From Sesamum alatum (lineage: Eukaryota; Streptophyta; Magnoliopsida; Lamiales; Pedaliaceae), in NCBI GenBank assembly GCA_034509735.1, contig JACGWO010000008.1, forward strand, positions 16,193,864-16,257,863: a stretch of DNA of 64,000 bases, read 5' to 3'. The translations under genes and the position numbers were made by a program. The notes beneath the pieces were generated by a model, which searched no databases, was not told where the DNA came from, and saw nothing but the letters and a program-made list of their open reading frames with translations. This document shows positions 1-10,803 of this stretch, one piece after another. Position 1 is the stretch's first letter, and every line of letters starts with the position of its first letter.

Positions 1-529
1 AACTAAATAAAACCTTAATTAAGTAATAAAATGTAATTTTTATAATTGATTGAATTTATATTGATATAGATATTTAAATTATAAAAATTAAATATTAGTA
101 TATTATTTTTGTATCATGATTTTAATTTGTCAATTTGAAGTATAAATAAATTATAGAACTTTTTGGTATTTTAATATTTAAATAGATGTACTTAAGAACA
201 AAATTATTTCTTTTTTTAGGAGGGATGAAATGCAATAAAAATCACTAAAAATAGGGTAAAAATAAGAAAATTTGATCATGGTAATTTTTAGCACAATATA
301 GGGGTATTTTTGTCACTTAAGGGTCAAAAAAGGGGCAAAACTCGCAAAAAATCATGTCCAAACGCACCATCCGCGCGTGTGTCCCACTTTCCGTTAGTTT
401 CTGACGGGAAGGGGTTTTTTTGCTGAGTTTAACAAAACACGAGAATTTTTTTTTGCCTATTTTCAAATCACAAGGGGGTTTTTAGCTTTTTCAACAAAAC
501 ACAGGGGGGTAAATGGGAGTTTAACCTAG
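1..529. other. AT-rich flank without a gene
   Basis: No reading frame here resembles a protein. The first ~200 bases are A/T-rich. The rest (about 210-529) has the look of a dispersed plant repeat, with homopolymer runs and the related phrases 'aacaaaacacgag' (near 430) and 'aacaaaacacagg' (near 493). The LINE that follows begins with its poly-T run at 530, so this is probably the sequence into which that LINE inserted. Confidence 0.5.
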
Positions 530-739
530 TTTTTTTGACAATAAAGCGATGATATATATAAAAAACGAAACAAGCAACCTGTACAAGGACGACACACCGA
601 TTGTCCATAGCTGCTGGCCATGAACTCACACCAGTCCACTCAAACACCAAAGCAAAAGGAATACACCACCAGCACAAAAAACCAATGCTCAACACCACTC
701 CCTACCTAGTGACACAAAATAAAACCCAACACTATGCCA

Positions 740-3700
740 AATGACTTACTCCATTGTCACCCTCATGCACCGACGCACCGTGCAGTAGCTCTCCAACATC
801 ACCAGTGCATTCTTCCAACTCTCCACTCATCAATTTTCTGCAGCGGTGCTGTCAGATAGCCCATGCAAGCACACAAAACCGCCCCTGCTCCTCTTTATTC
901 AGCCGCTGTATGACTGCCAACACCCACTCTGCCGCGCCCATCTCCCAGTCGGACACCACCGCCACGCAATGTTCGACAACGCTATACCTACCTAGCAAAA
1001 GGACATTCCACCATGACATGTTGGACCGGTTCCACAGATGCTCCGCACACCCCATACTCCATATCCACCCCCAGTTTGCGCCTCCCCAAACTCTCTAACG
1101 TCTGTAGCGCCCCCACACACAGCCTCCACATAACACGCCCACCTTCGGTGGCACCCAAACACGCCAAACCACCAACCACACCGATCCCCGCCCTCATGAC
1201 AGATGTAGATTCGCTCTCAACGACGACGCCACACTCCTATCCCTCATCTCGATCGCTAGCCGATACGCACTTCGGACTGTGAACCCCCCCTTTTTTTCCG
1301 CCACCCATCTCCACCGCCACTCACTATCCCGTCTACATCCCTCATGCACCAACTCCTTCGCCCCCCCGTATGCTCTGCCACGTTAACGATGGTCTTGACC
1401 CCACCCCGCCTCCCAAAAGGACCCACCCGGGCAATACCTCCCTCAACACCCGACTCAACAACGCCTCCAGCCTAGTCACAACTCGCCACCCCTGTTTGGT
1501 TAGAAGAGCCAAAGTTAAACTCCCTCAGCTCTCTAAACTCCAAACCCCCCCGCCCCCTGGCTTGACATAACCGCCGCCACGCAACCCAGTGGACCCCTCT
1601 TCTCCCCCCTACTGTGCCACCAAAGTCAGCCATGGCGAATTCCAGACCCCGAATGAAGTTCCTCGGTAACTAAAATAGGACATCGCGTATGTAGGAAGAG
1701 CCTATAATACGGCTTTGATGAGCACCCATTTGCCAACCTGGGACAAGTACTTTCCATTACATCCATGCGTGCGTCCGACACTCGATCACGAATACTCCAG
1801 AACAAAGCTCCCCTTGACCGCCTGGCGACCGCCGGGAGCCCCCGATAGTTATCGTGTCTTGCCACCATCCGCACCCCCATGATCCCCCTAGGAAATGTTT
1901 CACCGCCTCCGGCACCCCTCTACTCACCACCATGCTGGACTTCGTTAGATTGATCTCCTACCCCGTTGCCCTCGCGTATACGCCCAATGTCCGCCGCACC
2001 TCCCCAAGCTGCTACGATATAGCCCACAAAACAACAACGTGTCGTCGGCAAACAACAAATCAGAGATCCGTGATGCCTGTGGGGTGACGGCTAGACCCGT
2101 CAGTCGACCCCTCTGCTCTGTCTCCTTATCAAACATGAGAATCCATCTGCACAAAAGATAAATAAGTACGGAGACAGGGGGTCCCCTTGCCGGATACCCT
2201 TCTTCGGCCTGAAGAACCCAAAATGATCCCAATCTAAAGTGATAGAGTATGAGACAGTAGAGACCAACAATATGATAAGCTCAACAAACCTATGATGGAA
2301 ACCTAGTCTAAGAAAGACACCTCTTAGAAACGGCCACTCCACCCTATCATAGGCTTTGCTCATGTCTAGTTTCAAAGCTACACTACCTCCCCTGGATCGG
2401 GTCGATGTCCGAATATGGTGATTTAACTCAAAGGCTACGAGGACATTGTCAGTAATCAGACGACCAGGGATGAAAGCAGACTGAGTTTGGGAGATAATAC
2501 TATCAAGTAGGGGTTTCAAACGATTGACAATGCATTTCGACGTAATTTTAACAATGACGTTATAGAGGCTGATACACTGCAACTAAGCCATCGTTTCCGG
2601 TGACTCACATTTTGGAATAAGCACAATGTGAGTATAATTCATTTTATGAAGGAAAATATGCTCATTCAACAGGCGAAGTACAGAAGCAGTAACATCACTA
2701 CTTACTACAGGCCAAAATTTTTGAAATAACAAAGGGGGCATACCATCTGGGCCAGGGGATTTGAGAGGAAACATACCGAATACAGCTCGTTTGACCTCGG
2801 TCGCAGTAAAAGGTTCTGCTAGGGACTGATTCATCTCCGTAGTTACCTGCGGCTAAACTGATGATAATACCTTGTTAAGGGTTGCCTCGGCTGGTTGGCT
2901 AGATGTGAAGATAGACCGAAAATACCTCAGGAGGATCCCCTGCAACTCCTCATCACCACTGCGCCATACCCCCCCCCCCCTCCATCTCTCAACTGCGTGA
3001 TCCTATTCTGTCTATGCCTTGTAGCTGCCACAGAGTGAAAAAATCACGTATTGTTATCCCTATCCCTCAGCCAATGGACCTTGCTGCGTTGCTACCACCG
3101 GAGCATTTCCTGTGCATTACACTCCTCAATTTTCCTCCAAACTTTCTCCAACTCTCGGTGTTCTTCCCCCCTAACTCACCCCTCTCCAGCTCCACCATCC
3201 GAGCCTCGAGGGCATGTAGTTCCCGTCCTACCTTGCTAAAGACCTTTCGGTCCACCGTAAGAGGTCTACTCGACAGTTCTGAATTTTACGCCAAAGTTTC
3301 GTATGAGGATCATCCCCCGCCGGTCTCAACCATGCACCCTCCACCATGCGCCCGCATTCGTCTGAGTGCAACCACTTAGCCTCGAATCTGAACTGTCTCT
3401 TGCATTTTGGCCGCACCTCACTCCTTCCTACCACCACTGGACCCTTACCAAGGTATGATCCGAGCACGGAGTCGGAATGTGATAAACTTGTGCATCTAGA
3501 AAACATCCACACCATGTCGTATTACTGCATGCCCTATCTAGCCGAGCTCGAATAGTCTTCGAAGCCTGTCTACGAGTGCACCATGTAAACTTTGGCCCTC
3601 AGAACCCCAGATCTGATAAATTACTTCATTCCAAAGCCGATCGAAAGTCCGCCATCTGCCACTCCCGCCGACGTCTATCTGTCTTCTTATGATGTCGGAG

Positions 3701-4107
3701 TATCTCATTATAGTCCCCTACACATAGCCACGGTGCATCAGACTGCCGACTAAGCCGAACCAACCTCTCCCACACCACCCGTCGTCGGGACATATCCAGC
3801 TCCCCATAAAACCCCGTAAACCTCCAATTCGCTGACTGTTTCCCAGTATTCACATCCATGTTAATATTGTACGGTCAAGTCCTTCTGCCTTAGCATTTAG
3901 CAATGCCAATCCCCCTCCTCCACCTACGACCGGCACATAAACCCCAAACATGTCTAACCGCGCCCTCACTCGCTCAAAACCAACGTTGTCCACATTTTAT
4001 TTCTGACAGATACAGTAATTGAGGTCCCAGTTCCCGGTAAACTCACCGAGTTTTTGAACCGTCGAAGCCGATCCCAAGCCCCAACAATTCCAGGCCAAAG
4101 CACTGAT
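740..4107 (-). pseudogene. LINE-a ORF2 remnant: endonuclease, reverse transcriptase, zf-RVT, RNase H region
   Basis: The broken ORF2 of LINE-a reads from 4107 down. An APE-type endonuclease covers about 4107-3600: near its start is a W-N-C-W-G-L-G segment, and at 3626-3859 is WRFTGFYG followed by WLCVGDYNEIL, which carries the active-site Asp region. Reverse transcriptase covers 2834-1945, with SPGPDGMPPLLFQKFW, QSAFIPGRLITDNVLVAFE, the KLDMSKAYDRVEW motif, GIRQGDPLSPYLF and the catalytic FADD (LLFADDTLLF). A zf-RVT finger (CGASVEPVQHVMVECPFAR) lies at 988-1044, and the linker to RNase H is at 852-985. The pieces sit in different frames and are separated by stops. Function in life: nicking the target and copying the element's RNA at the nick. 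Confidence 0.88.
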
Positions 4108-6003
4108 TGCTCTCAACGGGGCTGTGAAACAGCGGCCGCTGTTTCATAGCCCCACCGCTGAACTGAAATCTCCCTCTTCGTCCACTAGGGCCCTATTCAA
4201 AGGGCGTTCACCCACATGACCCCCCCTCCCATTTTCGCTTTCCGTCAATGCTTGCCACCGTCCGACCACCACGCCGTCCCCCCCCACCGCTTCAGCCCCC
4301 CATAGTCCCTGCCATGAAGACCACCAGAACCGCCACTAAGCCCTCCCCACTGCCACCCCATTACCTGCATTTTCGCCTTCGGCTGCTGCCAATCCCCCCT
4401 GCTCCAGCCGCCCTTGGATTAAAGAGAGCTCAGGAGCCACCTCCACTGCCTCGCCCTCATTCGGATTTGAAGTCGGATCAGAAAAATAAAGCCCAAAAAA
4501 ACCCCGTCTTACCTGTTTCGCCGCCACCCTCCACCAGCTCTGCCGGCGGATACGTCACCTTTTCTGGTCCCCCACCTCCGACAACCACCATCCCACCTGT
4601 CTGTTGTTCCGACAAAACGTACCCTGCCCATCAATTAGTTCGTGTGTGGTCACTGTTTCTTGGCGGCGCAACCTCTGTCCGACTCATGTTGCCATTTAGG
4701 TCTTCTTCTGGGAAGGGCTCAATTCCTATGGGCTCAGAAGGCCCCACCCGCTACAGAAAACCAGGTGGAGGGCTGCTCGATCGCGGCCCATCTGTCCCCA
4801 TTGGTCTCCCATACACATCCTCAACTAACCCGGCCTAATCGGCGCACCAGTTCCCCCAACTATGCCCGCCTCATTGGGCCAATTTGTCCCCTTACTCCCC
4901 TACCACTTTCCTCCTTATTGGGCCCCCTAGGCAAACCCAGGCCACCAGCCATCTGGGCCCCCTACTTTCCCGACCCCTCACTAGTCATGCCCAGGCCCAC
5001 ACCCCTCAGCTCATAACCCCTATCATCCGAGCCCACCCCCATACTCAGCCCCCCAGCCTCCACAAAGTCCCCTATCCCCCTATCTCTGCCTATGTTTCCC
5101 CCTCAAACACCACGTCTCTCTTAACTCCCCTCCTGATTCGCCCACCTCCCAAAACCGCCTCTGGTTCTGCCGCCCCCCTTTTCCACTCCCCGTCCCCAGC
5201 ACCCCCTACGCGAAGTTCGCCACACCCTGCCTCCAGCCACCCTTTTGCCCTCCCCTAAACCCTTCATCACCCCAATTCCCGGTTGGCCGCCCCCTATCGC
5301 CCCTTCCCCACCCTGGTAGGCCGCCGACAACCCTCGACTCCCGAAGCCAAGGCCCATACGACAGCCGCTGGTCATCCCCTTCACTTTTGTCCCCATCAAG
5401 TCGCCGTGGGCAGTCCCGATAAATATGCCGTAGAGTTCTGCATCCGTAGCAGAAAGTAGGAAGCTTCTCATAGGTAAACGTGAAAGTGACCTCCTCTCCA
5501 CTTGGGGACCGTAGCTTCATCCAACGCTGCAATGGTTTGCGAATATCCAGAGCCACCCTGGTTCGAAGTTGTGCCCCTCACATATGTTGCGGCCCATTCT
5601 ACCCCGTTGCCAAGATTGTGCCCAATCTGTTGCCAATTACAACCTCTACCTCTTTCGCATTAGTCTCAAAGGGATCCCGTGGACGTGTACGTGAAAAGGG
5701 CATTGAGTTAAGTCAACGTGCATTGGATTTTCTTTTGTATTGGCCCAGTTAAGCATAATTAGATTCCTATAAAAAAATCTAGGGTCTTCCATCCAGCGCT
5801 TTATCCCTATCTGCTCTATGTTGAAACCGCAGCAAGAATCTGTTATCCCCCAACAATTGCAACACCATCCCCTTCACCGGGCGGAGAATATTTTGTGAAG
5901 TCGATTGAAGCACGTCATAACGAAAAGGCCCTTGTGTGAGCAACCCCCTACCAAGATAAACCCCTTGGCCTCCTTCTGACCAGCCCATTCCGTTGCTGAC
6001 AAT
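4107..6003 (-). pseudogene. LINE-a ORF1 remnant: gag-like nucleic-acid-binding protein (DUF4283 + CCHC)
   Basis: The ORF1 of LINE-a survives in fragments. At 5779-5988 is a DUF4283-like stretch (QLLGDNRFLLRFQHRADRDK). At 5206-5556 is a zf-CCHC_4-type segment whose knuckle, CYGCRTLRHIYRDC, spans 5410-5451 and fits C-x2-C-x4-H-x4-C. Downstream is a Pro/Ser-rich low-complexity tail typical of plant LINE ORF1. Such proteins coat the LINE RNA. The expected stop is missing: 4104-4107 reads ATCA on the minus strand, where LINE-b has ATGA, so a single change removed both the ORF1 stop and the ORF2 start. Confidence 0.75.
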
Positions 6004-6400
6004 ATGACTCCCCCCGCCTCCTCCTCCGAAGGACCAACACCCTATCCCACCGATCCAAGCTTTCCATCCTCACAGCCGCACAAGGTATTATCACAAGTGC
6101 AGCTGCCGCACTCCGCAGATGAGCAGTCCCTGCTTCTCCCCGGCAACCCGGCCGCACAAGTTGTACACACCCCACAAACAAGAACACCACAACCACAATA
6201 AGACACACATGAAACTAGTGAAAAACCAGGCAAACACGACTGGACAAAAAAAAAAAAAAAAAAGACAAGGTAACAATTTAGGACAAGAAGAAACTGAAAA
6301 ACACAAAAAGGGGCGAGTGAACATAATCCGATCCCACCGTTCAATAGGTAGCCTATCCAAGCAAAGCGCATGATACAGTATCATAGGCCGTCCCTAGAGC

Positions 6401-7384
6401 AAAAAAAAATGTCGCACACTCTCCCCTCGCTGAACTAAACTAAACTACCCTCTCAATAGAGAGAAAACCTGCCACTAAGAAGAGCGAAAAAATAATAATA
6501 TACCAGTGTTATCAATGAAGAATAGGTCGGTAGTTGAGGAGTATTTAGAATGGCAAGGAGGAACAAGCATGCCCTTGAATTTATGCCTTTATGGTAAGTC
6601 GTGTTAGAATTGTTTGATGAAATTCGATGAATGTGATATTTAGGCTTTGATGTTATTTTCATGGAGAAAATTACAATTTTGATACCACAATTTAGAGTCC
6701 TTTACAATATTGTTACCATAATTTAAAAAATAACTCGAAAAGGTACTATAATAATGGAATATTTGCAATTTCAAGTACTTTCTTTAGAAACCTACCGGCA
6801 AGACGCACGTGGCTGTTAAATCAAGCCCTCCACGTGAGTGGCGCAAGGTTATAAAGAATTTCAAAGGTGATCCATATTTCTCATTGACACGTAAAATGGA
6901 GTACGCATAATATCCGTATCATACTTTGATGCATCTAGGATGTAAAAACTAAGATACATGCAGAGAGTTTTTTTTACCTTCACAACTTTTGATACCATCG
7001 CCTTGAAATCCTGGAGGACATCTATATTTCCCCTCCTCATTAATCCTGTTCACAAAAATATAAAAAATTGCCAATTAATCCATTCATTTCAGAAGACATT
7101 CTAACATTTATTAAATTAACCAACAACACAAGCAGAGAAGTGATTCCATTTGTATGTGAAAAACTATTTTAATTCAAGCATAATGAGTTTATGTGAGGTC
7201 ATAAAAAGACTTCCAAAAAGCAATTGCTTCCGATGGTCACCTTCTAGATGATTTATCGAAATAATTTCTATAAGCAAAACAAAACACAAGAGCTATGGTA
7301 ATCTCCCTTCAACTGCATGCCCATTCACACACTCTTCCTCTAATTGTGTCAGAACAACAACAAGCACCTTGCACGCTCTGATTT
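6401..7384. other. Intergenic AT-rich stretch, no gene seen
   Basis: Between LINE-a and repeat R I see no coding signal. The run around 6665-6790 (tracts such as 'attacaattttgatacc' and 'gaatatttgcaatttcaagta') looks like a diverged dispersed repeat, but I found no matching arm or terminal repeats. A purine-rich run of nine A's at 6401-6409 lies near the presumed 5' end of LINE-a. Confidence 0.45.
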
Positions 7385-8201
7385 TTTCGAGCGATGAGGT
7401 GAGGGTGGGGGGTTCATGGTGTGTTTTTTAGCGGTGATTTTGAGGGTTGTTACAAACTAGAGTAAAGATGGAGGGATATGGGAATGGTATTTTAGTATTT
7501 TGCAAAAGTATCCTTGTAGATTTTTTTTTGTTATTTTTTATGTCCTCAAGTTTGGCTTTATTTAGGAATAGAGAAATGTTGCAAAATGATGAATTAATTG
7601 GAAATTTTTGCTTTAAGTGTCTGTTTGACCCGGTTATTAATCAGACCAAGTTTTATTTCTAGTGTAACTGCAACTTTTCTTTTGCGATATGGCTATTTTT
7701 CATTAATCACTTTTGAGATTGAAGTCCATCAAAACCACATTTTAATAGAAGTTATAATTTTTTACTTTTAATCCCTCTGTAATTATTTTTTTTATCTAAT
7801 AACAATTATGCCCATTAAGTAAATTCTTTTAATTCCTTCATTAACATTACACTTATGCATCAATTATGTAACCGATTGGCCAAATCGTGTCTAACTTTTT
7901 TAATGTACAACGGCGATCATAAACAAATAATCTTGCATAGTGGAATAGCAATTTTGTGGGGGTAATAATTCAGCAACACATAATATTTTTAATAGTTTAC
8001 GACGAATATTTACCATTCTACTTCAATATTTTGAAAGAAGTTTCTAAACAATAAATGAAAGAAAACTAAACAAAATTTCATAAAGGGCCGAATGGAGACT
8101 ATCGAGAATCAAAAGATATCAAACATATTCTATATATTATTAACAAAATTGTAACAACATTATTTACAAATAAAATATTTTTCTTTGTCTTTGTTCACAG
8201 C
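7385..8201 (+). repeat. Dispersed repeat R, copy 1 (occupied by LINE-b at its right edge)
   Basis: The left part (about 7415-7500, 'agcggtgattttgaggg' followed by 'gatgggaatgg'-like text) matches 33735-33805. The right part (about 8020-8201, 'tttctaaacaataaat..aaagaaaactaaa', then 'catattctatatattattaacaaaa', then 'tttgttcaca') matches 33838-33880 continued at 57407-57560. So copy 2 is the same repeat split by the gypsy element. Copy 1 contains about 500 bases (about 7510-8010) that copy 2 lacks. No coding capacity is evident, and the class is unknown. Confidence 0.6.
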
Positions 8202-8799
8202 TTTTTTGAGAATAAGCGATGGTTGCATTAATAAAATAACCAAAAGTTCACAACCTCACACCCAAAATAGCACCTGCTGGCAGCAACAACACAAAGCCTA
8301 TCACTAACTAAACCAACAGAGAGTTCGTACTTCCCCCAACACTAATAAAAAGCCAAGGAAACAGAAGATGCAGGAACAGAGAAAAACGGTATAGCAGTCC
8401 CAAGAAATGCCAAACTACCTGATGCTGAAACACCTCCGAACCTCGTGATATCCTGCCAGTAGCGTATTCAGTTCTTGCCATGCCGCCACTGGGAATTGAT
8501 TCTTCCCTTCTAGGAGATGACGACACTGATGCTGCCAGATTTTTCAGATACCCCCGCAAAATCTCGCCAAATCCACTCCGCCCAGCCGCTGTACTACATT
8601 TAGCACCTAATCAGTCGTCGAAACTTGCTACTTAGAAAGCCACAGCCATGGAATATGTGAGAGAGCCCAGAACTGCCGCGCAAAATGACACTAGAGCAGC
8701 ACATAGCGAATGGTTTCAACCTCCACTCCGCGCACCGATCAACCTGTCTCAATATCCTATCGTCGCCGAGCTAAATTGTCTAACGTGGGGAGCGCTCCG
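8202..8799 (-). pseudogene. LINE-b 3' end: zf-RVT and RNase H-linked remnant plus 3' UTR
   Basis: This is the part of LINE-b ORF2 lying beyond the inserted LTR. At about 8645-8700 the minus strand encodes a zf-RVT finger end with H/Y-V-L-L, a stop, then CHFARQFW, the usual 'C.FAR..W' signature. Downstream, 8308-8559 encodes GMARTEYATGRISRGSEVFQ and flanking residues with no intact RNase H core that I can recognise. The remaining ~100 bases to 8202 are 3' UTR and poly-A tail. It is broken by stops. Confidence 0.7.
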
Positions 8800-10803
8800 T
8801 GAAAGCCTAGCAAAGGCGTGTGGATCGGCTGGGGAGTAGTGCGAATGCGGACGCGCGGTATAATTAAAATTGCAAGAATTTAAACATGCATAAACGAGAT
8901 AAAACAAACACGTTCAAGGGGTGTTCCCTTGAACCTCCCGGGCGTTTGGTGTATCTCATGAATAAATAAAAACATACAAAGCTTTTCATGGAGGCCATAG
9001 GGTTTAAAAGAAAAGGGACAAAAATCTTAAATCGGAAACCTACCGATTGTCGTTTTCGTCTTCAAGCCGGTACTCGTGTTGTTCCCCGTTTTACTCCAAG
9101 ATCTCGAATAGGAGACCCTCTAATTCGTACATGCAATCCGCCCACGTATCTTGATCTTCGTGCTAGCGAAAGAACAGGTGTATGTTTATTTGGAGAGGAC
9201 GGATTGATCGAACGTTATTGATTAACGAGATCAACCCTCGTTAGAGTTCAATTATGAAACATAAAAGAACTTGGAAGAGTTTCTTGGAAGAGAGGGAGAG
9301 AGGGTTCGGCCGAGAGAGAGAGAGAGAGGAGGAGCCGAAGTGTGTGTATGTGTGTGTGCTTCAATTTTTCATCATCTCTTCCAAAGAGAACACTTAGAAG
9401 TATTTATAGAGGAGGAATCCTATTCCTCTTCTAATTCCTACTCTTTGAAGACTCCTCCTTGAATAGGATTTGACCTAGTCAAATCCTAGTCAACTACTAG
9501 CTTTCTTGGTCAAACCAATCCTAACCATTGATTCCTCTCATTAATCTCAATCATTGATTAATTTAATAGAATATTTAAATCTCATTTAAATAATCCAAAA
9601 GGCAATAAATAAATATATCAAATATAAATATTTATTCCAAGCCTATTAAATTAATTTCCAATAAATCTAATTTATTAAAAAATTCCTTTCATCTAATAAA
9701 AGGAATTAATTTCTTCCCAAGAAAAGAAGGACCCGGTTAAATCCAATTCAATCGTTCCATTCTCCAAATATTTAATTCCAAATTAAATACGTCATGTGTG
9801 CAGATTGTATGCGAGTCTTTGGGTTCACCTTCAGCTAGATTTGGTTGGATTCCTAGAATCTACCCGTCACCATGGGTGGCTGTCTAACAACGGTCCATGG
9901 CACTAGAGACTAGGTGAATATGCGTGGGAATGAACATTTAGGCTCTACAGTATATCTATCCTTCCGTCTACGGTCTCACCACTTAGGGTCTAGGGCACGG
10001 ATATGTAGGTACTCATTTTGGACCTAAGTGTTGGTTTGTCCTTTATCAAACGCCGCAAGGAAACCTTCCCTTCTGTTCAGTTACTGTGGCCACAAATTTT
10101 AGGGACGCGACACAGAGTATTGTGAGACACAACAGTCAATACCCTTGACAGAAGACAAATCCTTTCTTGGAAACTACTGTCACGTTGTACACCGTGGTTG
10201 CACTAGACATGGCTTATGACTACTCAACTGCATTTTGGCAATCTCTCACCATACCTAAGATACAGTCTCGATGTACAAGTAAACTCAGCAATTCCTCAAG
10301 TCAAAGGACTTGACCTGTACCGTTGGAACCGGGAACTCACGTCATACCTAGTCGACCCTACTCAAGGTCCGCCGTAAGACGGTTTCCGGCGAGTCACCTC
10401 AGTCAGCCGCTCCCCAGCAGGCTGACCCGCTAACACTACTTAGACGACCCTCGTCACCCGTCGATGAAACACGATAGCAGATGCTTAGTGCAAGTCTCAA
10501 GTGGAATCTCAGTACCCATTTTCGAGATTCCTTGACTTGGAAATTTCCAGACTGATTCGGCGGAACTGATTTCATGGACCTACCTCCAAGCATAGTCCCA
10601 CTCCCCGAAACGTGATTTCAGTCTGTGGGCTTTGTTTGTGTAGCGAACAGTTATAAAGCAAATAAAGTGAACACAGACAAAGTATGCGCCAAATGAATTT
10701 TCACTTTCTTATTCATCATGGTTTTTATTAAAACTTCGAAACTGTTCAGACATAAGTTACAATTCGCCTAACAAGATTGGCTACATGGTCACCTATTCTA
10801 ACA
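8800..10803. mobile_element. Solo LTR of copia family A inside LINE-b
   Basis: This 2004-base LTR closely follows the LTRs of the complete copia element at 45292-55513: it starts TGAAAG, contains 'gcgaatgcgg..gcgcg' and 'tttggtgtatctcatga', a GA-rich block near 9290-9330, and ends 'tggtcacctattctaaca'. No internal coding region follows, so it is a solo LTR left by LTR-LTR recombination. The five bases on either side, CTCCG (8795-8799) and CTCCA (10804-10808), match at four of five positions, as expected of an aged 5-bp target-site duplication. Relative to the complete copy it carries about 13 extra bases near its start. On the element's own strand it reads minus. Confidence 0.88.

Larger units (their letters stand above)
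530..6400 (-). mobile_element. L1-type LINE retrotransposon, decayed, nearly full length (LINE-a)
   Basis: A non-LTR retrotransposon lies on the minus strand. It has a gag-like ORF1 (DUF4283-like region plus CCHC knuckle) followed by ORF2 with endonuclease, reverse transcriptase, zf-RVT and RNase H-linked regions, the standard order of plant L1 elements. The 3' end is marked by a T run at 530-536 (the poly-A tail on the minus strand) directly followed by sequence shared with the 3' end of LINE-b at 8202. The 5' end near 6400 is an estimate; I could not see a target-site duplication. Many stops and frameshifts break both ORFs, so it is dead. Confidence 0.88.

Noticed and set aside
4248..5258. 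Long plus-strand Pro/Ser-rich ORFs
   Set aside because: Reverse-strand shadows of the low-complexity tail of LINE-a ORF1.
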